A stretch of DNA of 64,000 nt from Cryptomeria japonica (Eukaryota; Streptophyta; Pinopsida; Cupressales; Cupressaceae): positions 330,245,802 through 330,309,801 of the forward strand of contig NC_081413.1 of assembly GCF_030272615.1 (NCBI RefSeq), given 5' to 3'. Position 1 is the first letter of the stretch. Each line of letters begins with the position of its first letter. Both the position numbers and the translations under genes were made by a program. Positions 55,755-64,000 of the stretch are shown piece by piece. Below the pieces are notes generated by a model, which saw only the letters and a list, made by a program, of their open reading frames with translations, had not been told where the DNA came from and searched no databases.

Positions 55755-57867
55755 CCGTGGGGCCCAAAGATTACAATTTTTGGCCTTGCAGATCAGTTCT
55801 TTTTATTTTTCAAATTCCATTCGCACCGTTTTTGCTAAAACTCTTACGAGTTTTTGTTAAGGGTAGTATGAACTTATGTGATATATAATATGGTCTATGG
55901 AGAATCATTGTACAACTGTGTGAGTTTAGTCGTACGATTTTCTGTTTTCTCATATCAAAAGACAGAGTGATTTTTAGGGTTTTTGTGATTGGATTTTGTT
56001 GATACTAATTCTAACCCTGACTTGTTTTCTATCTATCTGAATATTTTCATAGCCTAACAAGTTTTTACAAAACGTTTGTCCAAGAACATGCCTGTTGCTC
56101 AAAAATAATATTTTTATTGATTCGTTGTTTTTGCCTGAGGAGATTCAAGCAAACTTTGTGTATTCTTAATTGTTTTCTAGGCACTTAAATTATGATGTGG
56201 TAAATGAACAAATATGTTTTTCATTTTTGAGAAAAGTCTAAAAGGTAGGAGAGTATACTCTTGTTTGTATAGACAATCAGAAATCCAAACCCTTGAATCT
56301 TTTCTAGTTTGAGATTTGTGTTCCTTTTAGCGAGTCTATCACAGTGGGAAAAAGTAATCACCTTGTGAGAATGAACCTAGTGAGTACAGCTAGACCCAAT
56401 CATTCCGAGTCACTATAATAAATAGGCCTCTTTGGAATTAAATTCTTGGAGGACGGAGTTATTTGAGTTTTCTCTTTGAGATCTCTAATATCGAGCATTT
56501 TGTAGGGCCTCACGGTCTCAATCACGCTTGCCTAGCTACATCTTATTTCAGTACCTTGTCCATCTATAGGCCTCAATAGTTCTTGCGTGACTTCAACAGG
56601 TAATTTCAAATGAAAATCCTTACTAAGAACTTTAAGATAGAAGCTAACTAATTCACCTCTGAAAGGGGGATAATCTTTGTGCAAGAGAGATAGTAACTTT
56701 CCCAAGATACTTGCCATATCATGCCCCCATTAGTGTTTGGAGTCATCTAATCCGACATTGAGAATCCATTTCATGAGACTCAGTGGCTGTATTCTGATTA
56801 GATATTGGGTGTGGACCTAAGCTTGCAAGCAAAGGTTTTCTCTCTCAGCCAACTTCCTTAGGATTAACATGTTGTGTTTGAAGTCACTTTACATCTTGCG
56901 TGTTTGTTGTGTCTTTGTCCTTCAAACTAAAACTAAAACCCTAGATAATCAACTGAAACTAGCAAAAACAATCAAAAAATCAAAAACTCAGAGGTCAAAA
57001 ACTCTATTCTTGTCAGAAACTTGTCCCTGTTCGGTCATGTGTCATACGAGTCATAATCCTAGGGTTCTTTTTAGCTAGTTTGTCATACTACCCTGTGAGA
57101 ATTATTGTCTGGGAACTATTAAACTGTCGTACGTGTCATAGATCAGAAGATATATTTTTACTATTTTTTCATACTACCTTGTGAAAATTATCGTCTGATA
57201 GCATATAAACTGTCGTACGAGTCTATGCATTTGATATAACTTTTTGACATCCTAAAGAAACAACTTGTACGAGAATTCTAGTTTGTCGTCTGGTAGCTCC
57301 TAAATTGTTGTCTGGTGCCTAATATTTTGTCATACGAGCCTCTATTTCCATCAGTACATAAACTTGTGTTTTTGTGTTCTTTTTCAAATCTATCATATTT
57401 GCCTAATCAGTCCTGATACACCACAGTGAGCATATATCTAGTCTTTTTCATCCTGAGCATAGTAATCTTGATAGTGTACCCATGTCGTTGTGTTACACAA
57501 TTTTGTCGATTATATCCTAGCTAGTTCAATCAATCATTCATCAATATGATCAACTTAATCTGCTTATATCATGTCTTATACAAGATAGATCATTCCTGAA
57601 ACCAGACTTGATCTCAATTTCTTCATCCAATCATCACCTTAAACAAACATCTAGCTTCGATTTGATCTTGACATCTGTATCACTTCTATCTCTCGGTCAC
57701 ATTAATTGTAAATTCTTGTTCGAACCAGGATCTCTTCTAAGAATTCTGACAAAAGTAAGGGACAATCTTTTTCATTACAAACTAATCCATTCTTTCAAGA
57801 AGAACCAATCTCTGACAAACCTTCATCCTCAAGTCAACCAATTTTTGATCAACCGTTATCTTCCAAT
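55755..57867 (+). other. F1 leader with truncated primer site and motif repeats
   Basis: The primer site is reduced to CCGTGGGGCCC; compared with F2, about a dozen bases including the TGG start are missing. The leader has no credible ORF. GTC(G/A)TACGAGTC-type motifs recur at about 57041, 57126, 57213 and 57329, plus TCGTACGA at 55930. Confidence 0.65.
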
Positions 57868-58830
57868 ATGCCTGGGGAAAAACAAGAAAAAGAGGCTGCT
57901 AAACATAGTGCTCGAGATAACATTAGCACTCAAGCTACTAATAGTGAATCCTCATCTAGTGACTTTGAACCTTCTGAACCTGAAGAAGATACTACAATTA
58001 AATGTCAAAACGGCAAGGATTTCAGAAGAATGATGAAAATTATCATGTCCCGGGAAAAAGAAGAATATTTTCTAGAATTGGCTAAACAAGGAGCCAAACT
58101 TCCTACTAACTACAACATTGAAAGCCTTATCACTAAAGAAGAAGATACTCCATTAACGTTGGTAACCAAACAATTGCAAGCACTACAAACTAAGATCAAA
58201 GAAATGAAAGACAAGGATAAATCTTCTGTGCTATATTCCTTGGACACAATCTGCCTGTTTCCATTCGACAACAATCTTCACATGCCTCCATTTCCTTCAA
58301 GAATGGAAATTCCTAAATTTGACAAATATGATAGCAACTCGGATCCTCAAAGACCATGTCGAAGAATTATGTGCTCTATGTATGAAATTTATGCATGAAC
58401 AGACATATCTTATGCATCTCTTCCAAGAAGTCTAGGAGGACAAGCTATGGAATGGTTTTCAAAATTGCCTATGGGAATTAAATATGTCAAGGAGCTGGTC
58501 AAACTATTTCTCCAATAATACTCATACAAAATATATCATCCAGTCACCATGATTGATCTCTGTAATACAAAACAAAAAATAGGAGAACCTTTCCTCACTT
58601 TCCTTCAACATTGGAGAAAGATATTCTCTAGATATTCATGACCCATTCGTGATTCTGAAAAGATTGACATCTTTGTCAACAATCTGATTCCTGAGTTAAA
58701 ATATAATATTTAAATGCAAGTATACCCTCCATTTAATAAGATGGTGGACAATTATGTCAAAATAGAAGATGTGCTTGTGAAGAAAGGAGAAATCTCACTT
58801 TATAAGGAAACACAACATGTCTCTAGTTCT
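57868..58830 (+). pseudogene. F1 gag, N-terminal and core part
   Basis: The frame starts MPGEKQEKEAAKHSARDN at 57868. After an acidic Ser-rich stretch it shows YFLELAKQGAKLPTNYNIES and a charged helix, then MEIPKFDKYDSNSDPQ, SLPRSLGGQAMEWFSKLPMG, VTMIDLCNTKQKIGEPFLTF and IDIFVNNLIPELKYNI. Stops lie at 58396, near 58516, 58639 and 58711. These blocks match the minus-strand Tat gag in this window. The gag is cut at 58830 by F2. A second ORF in another frame (57608-58033) is incidental. Confidence 0.83.
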
Positions 58831-59772
58831 TGTAATACCCTAAAAACGGTCATCTAAACCTTGAATCCCTAATCTCGACTACATCACCAAGGTCATAACC
58901 AAAGACAATTAAATCAATCTTGAGCATCTAATTAATTTATTCCTCAATCATCAATGTCACATGGCAAATAAATCATTCTAAATTAATTAAATGTTTATTT
59001 AAATTAATTAATCATTTCAATTAAATCATTTTTATCAATTATCCTATTTATTTAATTAAATATCCTAACATATTTAATTAATAAATCAATTTGCCATTAA
59101 ATCATCAAAAAAGAAATTAATTTATAAAAATGAATTAAATTGAGAAAAGAAATCAACTTGAGATATTTCTTTTTCTAAAATTGAGATAACTTGAGAAATC
59201 TCATAAAAGCAAGAAAAGCAATTAAATTGAATAAATTGTTTTCTCTAAAATTAAAACTCAAAGTAAATCTTGAGGAAAGAAGTTTAGTTGCATTGAAAAG
59301 GCTTTTTCTAATAAAAATCTTGAGCAAATAAGAGGAATGTGCATGGAATCAACTAATTTTATCTCAAGTACATGGAATCAACTAATTTTATCTCCAATGC
59401 AAACTCAGACTTATAATCTCAATGCATTCAATCAAACTTTAATTGGAATTTATCTCAAGATCAACTCAATCTAATCTTCTCTGAAACTAAATCAAAGCAT
59501 CCAATCATTTCAATTCACCTGGATTATTTTTTTCTTAAGGAATCTCAATTGCTAATCATTAATCAATCTTGACAGTTGGTCTCTCCTTGGATTCTCTATA
59601 AATTCAACCTTTCATCTCTCATTCAAGTCTATACTCACATCTTTTAGAAGGCAATAGATCAATTTGTTATGGTTTTTATATTCATTTATTATATCTGTCT
59701 AATCATGTATGCAATGATTTATTGAAGTGTTTGTGCCTTATAGCTTACAGATTACCACTTTTCACACACACA
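58831..59772 (+). repeat. F2 5' LTR (942 bp)
   Basis: TGTAATACCC to CACACACA, with TATAAAT at 59597-59603. Relative to F1 it lacks about 290 bp downstream of the TATA box. Confidence 0.85.
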
Positions 59773-59776
59773 TTTT

Positions 59777-59793
59777 TGGTGCCCATTGTGGGG
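59777..59793 (+). other. Primer-binding site, tRNA-Lys type (F2)
   Basis: TGGTGCCCATTGTGGGG matches the complement of plant tRNA-Lys(CTT) 3' end (TGGCGCCCACCGTGGGG, from memory) with three C-to-T changes. It lies four bases after the LTR. Confidence 0.72.
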
Positions 59794-61977
59794 TAGAAGA
59801 TTACAATTTTTCGGCCTTCTAGATCAACTCTTTTTATTTTTTAGTTTTCGTCCGTACAATTCCTGTTAAAACTCATACAAGTTTTTGTTAGGAATAGTAT
59901 GATAATTTGTTACATATCATACGGGTCTGTGAAAAAGCTCGTACACCTATCTGGTTTCTCGTATGGCTATGTAAGGAATATTGTATGGTCTGTGGGGAAT
60001 AATCATATTTCTTGGTGAGAATCTCGTACGACATTGTTTTCTCATATCAAAAGGTAGAGTGATTTTTAGGGATTTCTCATTGAATTTTGATGGTACTAAT
60101 GCTAACCCTGGCTTCTTTTCTATTTGCCCGAGAGATTTTTTTTCACAACCTAACCAGTTTTTGCAGAACGTTTGTTGAAGAACATGTTTGTCGCTCAAAA
60201 CACTATGACTAATGATTTGTTGTTTTTGCAGGTTGCCTGAGGAGATTCAAGTAAACATTGTGTACTCTTTAATTCATTTCTAGGCACTTAAATTTCAATA
60301 TGGCTAATGAACATATCTATTTTTCATGTTTGAGAAAAGTCTAAAAGGTAGGAGAGTATGCTCTTGTCTGTACAAACAATCAGAAATCCACACCCTTGAA
60401 CCTTTTCTAGTTTGAGATTTGTGTTCCTTTAGCAGGCCTGTCATAGTGGGAAAAAGTAATCACTCCATGAGAATGACCCAAGTGAGTACAACTAGACCCA
60501 AGCCTTCTGACTCATTATAATAAATAGACCTTTCAGGATTAGAGTCTCAGAGGACGGGATTATTTGAGTTTTCTCTTTGAGATCTCTCATATTAGGCATT
60601 TTGTAGGGCCTCGCAGTCTCAATCACGCTTGTGTGACTACATCTTGTTTTGGTACCTTGTTAGGCTATAGGCCTCAATCGCGCTTGTGCAAATTCAAGGG
60701 GTAATTTTGAACGAAAATCCTTACTAAGAACTTTAAGATAGAAGCTACCTGGTTCACCTTCGAAAGGGGGATAATCTTTGTGCAAGAGAGATAGTAACTC
60801 TCTCAAGATAGTTGCCATATTGTGACCCCATTAGCATTTGTAGCTAGCTAATACAATGTTGAGAATCCATTGCATGAGACTCAACAACCATATTCTAATT
60901 AGCTATTGGGTGTGTACTTGATCTGCAAGCACAGGTTTTCTCTCTCAGCCAACTTTCTTAGAATTAGCATGTTGTGCTTGAATTCACTTTACATCTTGCA
61001 TGTTTGTTGTGTCTTTATCCTAGAAACATAAACTGAAACTGGAAAAGAATCAAAACATCAAAAACTCAGTGGTCAAAACTTTTTCCTTGTTAGAAACTCA
61101 TCCCTGTTCGGTCCTATTTCGTACGAGTCTTCTACTTTGTCATCCTGGTCTGTGAGAATTATCTTTTGGTTAATAGAAAACTGTCATACGAGTCATAACT
61201 TTAGGGAGTCATCATTGCCAGTTTGTTGTATCACCTGCAAGGAATTGTCGTCTGATAACTAGTATACTGTCGTATGAGTCATCATTATATAGGTTCATCT
61301 TTACCAGTTTGTTATACAACCAGTGAGAATTGTCGTCTGGCCATACATAAACTGTCGTACGAGTTATCATCATCTCTGACAGTTTATTATCTGATAAGCC
61401 TTTTATTGTCGTTTGATTATAGACATCAACTTGTACGAATATCTGTCTGTGTCATCTCGGACTCTTTAAATTATCATCTGAGTCATATTTTTCTATCGTA
61501 CTAGCCTCTAATTCTGCCAGTTCAGAAGCCTATCTTTTTGCGTGCCTTTTCGTATCTGTCATACTTGCCTAATCAGTCTGCAGTGAGCATATATTTGGTC
61601 TTTTTCAACCTAAGCATAAACAATCTTGATAGTGTACCCCTGCTATTGTGTTACATGATTTTTTCGATTATATCTCAGCTAATTCAATCAATCCTACATC
61701 AATTTGATCAACCTAATCTTCTTAGATCACGTCTTATACGGAATAGATCGTTCCTGAAACCAGATTTGGTCTTAATCACTTTACTCAATCATTACCTCAA
61801 ATAAACAACTAGCTCCAATTTGATCTTGACTTCTGTATCACTCCGAGCTCTCGGTCACATTAATTGTAAATGGTTGTTCGAACCAGAAGTTCTCATAAAA
61901 AAGATGACAAAAGTAAGGATAGTCTTACTCATTACAAACTAATCCATTCTTGCAAATCAAAACTATCATAAATCTCC
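59794..61977 (+). other. F2 leader with TCGTACGAGTC-type repeats
   Basis: Non-coding. Repeated GTC(G/A)TA(C/T)GAGT motifs lie near 61118, 61183, 61269 and 61354, with TCGTACGA also at 60024. Between them recur GTCGTCTG(G/A) and CAGTTTGT. The arrangement parallels F1. The minus-strand ORF at 59947-60198 is incidental. Confidence 0.65.
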
Positions 61978-63482
61978 ATGGCTACCTTGGCAAAACAAAT
62001 TCAAGATCTCAAGAGAGAAATATAGGACATTCAAGCCCAACAAAAAGATTCAATGACCCCTCTTGAGATAAAATTTCATGAATCAAGAACACCAGACTTC
62101 AAGAAATGCTAAAACAATTATATAAAATGAAACAAAAAGTAATTTAAAATCAAAAGCCAAATCTCATACAAGATAACAAGACATATTCACCAAGACAAAA
62201 AAACATCTAACCCCTAGATAGACAGTTTACACCTTTGGGGCAATCTATTGAGTCAACTTTAGAAGAGCTTCTTGCGCACAATCTTATCATATTGCCTAAC
62301 AAGACTACATGGGGATGCGAATTTTTGAGTAATTACTGTACATATCATAGGCATAACAAACATAAGACTCCAATGTTCATGAAATTAAATCATAAAATTC
62401 AAGACCTCCTTGATGATGGTGTTATTAAAATTCAAGATCATAATAATTCACCTAAGGAGAAACCAGATGTCATTACCAAACATGATCGAAATTATGAACC
62501 CATGTCTAGCAATGGCCCACATGTAGCCTCCATTTCTTCCATGATGCCTCCATCTCCTAAGGCTTCTCAACAACTATCCATACCATATCCCTCAAATAAT
62601 GAACCCAATGATGAAACTTCTCATGTTGACCCTCAAGGGCTATCTCAAGGGCCATCCCATCCAATGGTTGACCAAGATCCTATCTCCCTACAATCCCATG
62701 ATGATCCCCTTCAATCTCAAGAGCAAAGCATCCTTCCAAATCCCATTCCTAATCCACTTCCTAAGCAAGATCATGATGCCTCTTCCAACTTTTCAAATGA
62801 TCCTATTCAAAATGAAGAGTTAAACATCATTCCTACTCTATCCAATGGTCCTCTTCCATGTCAAGATCAAAGTATCCCTTCATCTCCTTGTCATAATCCT
62901 CCATGTTCACCTCAATGATCCATTGTGTCTACAAATCCCTCTCATGATCCTATCATTCCCTACATTCCACCTCCACCTCATAATGGACTCACGTCTTCTT
63001 CCCAAAGCAAAGTGTATCCTACAAGTCAAAATATTTATAAAGGCAAAGGGGTAGAACTTCACCAGCAAGAAACCATCCATATTAAAGAAAATATTAAGGG
63101 TCATGGCCTCAATGAAATTCCTCACTATGTTGGTATCCCTATTAAACCAAAATCCAAATACACGCCTTCCCTTTTATCTCTTCCATCCATTTTAGGCCCC
63201 TATATCCCTCCATCCCTTATGCAGGATCAACAAATGCATACATATTCGATCACCTTCCATCCATCCAAAATATCTCCATATCATTCCTATCAATCTACAC
63301 ATTCTTTTCCTTCTCCAAGCAATTTGGATGCCAAGCGTAAAAGTCATAAGTCAAGTAATCCACATGTATTCAAGGGTCAACATGTCCCATCCAATCAACA
63401 TGTCAAAACAAAGCAAAATATGATCCAAAAAGAAGAAGAAAAATCTAAAAGGACACAAAGGCCCATTGAGAAAAAGAAATAA
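61978..63482 (+). pseudogene. F2 gag, capsid core deleted
   Basis: ATG 61978 begins MATLAKQIQDLKREI, then a stop. After a frameshift near 62100-62190 the C-terminal zinc-binding part appears at 62235: MGQSIESTLEELLAHNLI, then YCTYHRHNKHKTPMFMKLNH and KIQDLLDDGVIKIQD. The capsid blocks seen in F1 (PKFDKYD, LGGQAMEWFS, DLC.TKQ) are absent, indicating an internal deletion. The third zinc ligand position is Met rather than Cys. A Pro/Ser-rich tail continues to 63482 with a TGA at 62916-62918. Confidence 0.75.
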
Positions 63483-64000
63483 AACTAAAAAGTTATATGC
63501 GTTCCAAAGAAATACAAAAGCATTAAAAATTAAAAACCATGTGGATCCCAAAGCGGCTCCTTGAAGCACAACAGTCTAAAGAAAAATCCAAATTGGCATC
63601 CAAAATTGTTGTTTCTCCATCCAAACCTTTCAAACCTATTCCTCCATCACCTCCTTCATCCATTTTGGATCCTTATGTCCCAAAATCCCCGGCTGTTCCT
63701 CCATCCAAATCTCAAAATCTAAGATGTGTGCCAAAGTTGATCCCACCAACATTTCCATTCACTCATGCACCAAACATTCAATATCTGATCCATTATCCAA
63801 CACCTCTTTTTCACTCTTCCATCCCCCTTATCCAATCCTTTGCATAATACTTTACCCTAGTTTCATCACAAAATCCAAAAACTACGGAAATCAACATTGG
63901 AGATGTTGAACATATACACTTAGCTAAGTCCTTATATCCTATTGGAAAATATATCTTTATCCGACTCTTCAAACAAAGACCAATGAACTACCTACACAAA
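63483..64000 (+). other. F2 internal continuation, low-complexity coding remnant
   Basis: An ORF at 63539-63847 (MWIPKRLLEAQQSKEKSK, then Pro/Ser-rich) is in another frame from the preceding tail and probably continues the same decayed polyprotein. No protease or RT is reached before the window ends. Confidence 0.45.

Larger units (their letters stand above)
54498..58830 (+). mobile_element. Element F1: Ty3/gypsy Tat-group element, interrupted by F2
   Basis: LTR (54498 to about 55754), leader, and the first two-thirds of gag up to 58830, where F2's LTR begins. The remainder would lie beyond F2, outside the window. Confidence 0.82.
58831..64000 (+). mobile_element. Element F2: Tat-group element inserted in F1 gag (runs off window)
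   Basis: LTR (58831-59772), tRNA-Lys-type primer site, 2.2 kb leader, and a gag that lacks its capsid core. Similarity to F1 begins exactly at the LTR TG and continues through the leader, so this is a second insertion of the same family. The left flank is GTTCT; its partner is outside the window. Confidence 0.82.

Overview
This is a repeat-only window from the nuclear genome of a land plant, most likely a large-genome seed plant; a conifer is possible, but no diagnostic single-copy gene is present. The evidence is a plant L1-type LINE with a C-terminal RNase H, two Ty3/gypsy elements of the Tat group, several Ty1/copia-like families primed by initiator tRNA-Met, and an almost complete absence of intact reading frames. 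I see no host gene, tRNA, rRNA, CRISPR array or bacterial-style operon. All long reading frames belong to mobile elements, and nearly all carry nonsense codons that fit C-to-T or G-to-A decay of methylated DNA.

Left half, 1-27233. A plant L1 LINE (ORF2 and 3' end, 21059-26638) received a Tat element on the minus strand at 21058/21059. That Tat element runs left to 6046 and has a 5' LTR, a tRNA-Trp primer site, a long leader, gag, protease, RT, two RNase H domains and a truncated integrase. It also has an antisense plant-mobile-domain (PMD) pseudogene downstream of pol. At 6045/6046 it was hit in turn by element A, which fills 1-6045. A is an LTR element without pol that carries two unusual decayed ORFs. 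A separate 1.5 kb solo LTR (G, 21601-23103, TSD AAGGA) splits the LINE RT.

Right half, 27234-53347. This is a three-level nest. Copia-like element C (1549 bp LTRs, TSD GTATA) contains E, a minus-strand non-autonomous LTR element with about 4.6 kb LTRs and no coding capacity. E contains D, a nearly complete Ty1/copia element (TSD CATAC). A 6.8 kb block made of the 3' part of D, the primer-site end of E and one E LTR is present twice, at 29361-36150 and 44241-51047. C's gag is fused directly to D's RNase H at the left edge of the first copy. The simplest history is an unequal exchange between E LTRs giving a three-LTR tandem, followed by a deletion that removed the middle of C, the first E LTR and the 5' part of the first D.

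Far right, 53348-64000. A short unassigned flank with a CACTA-like palindrome is followed by two related Tat elements, F1 (from 54498) and F2 (from 58831, running off the window). F2 sits inside the gag of F1.

The most interesting points are these. Element A shares its primer site, leader, 3' tail and LTR modules with autonomous D but encodes a coiled-coil/four-zinc-knuckle protein and a roughly 1,100-residue protein with no pol motifs. The LTRs of C contain a 1,092 bp stretch without a single difference, flanked by divergent ends, although the elements nested inside C look older. An inverted repeat brackets the polypurine tract/LTR junction in A, D and C. Degenerate short-motif arrays occupy the leaders of the Tat elements.
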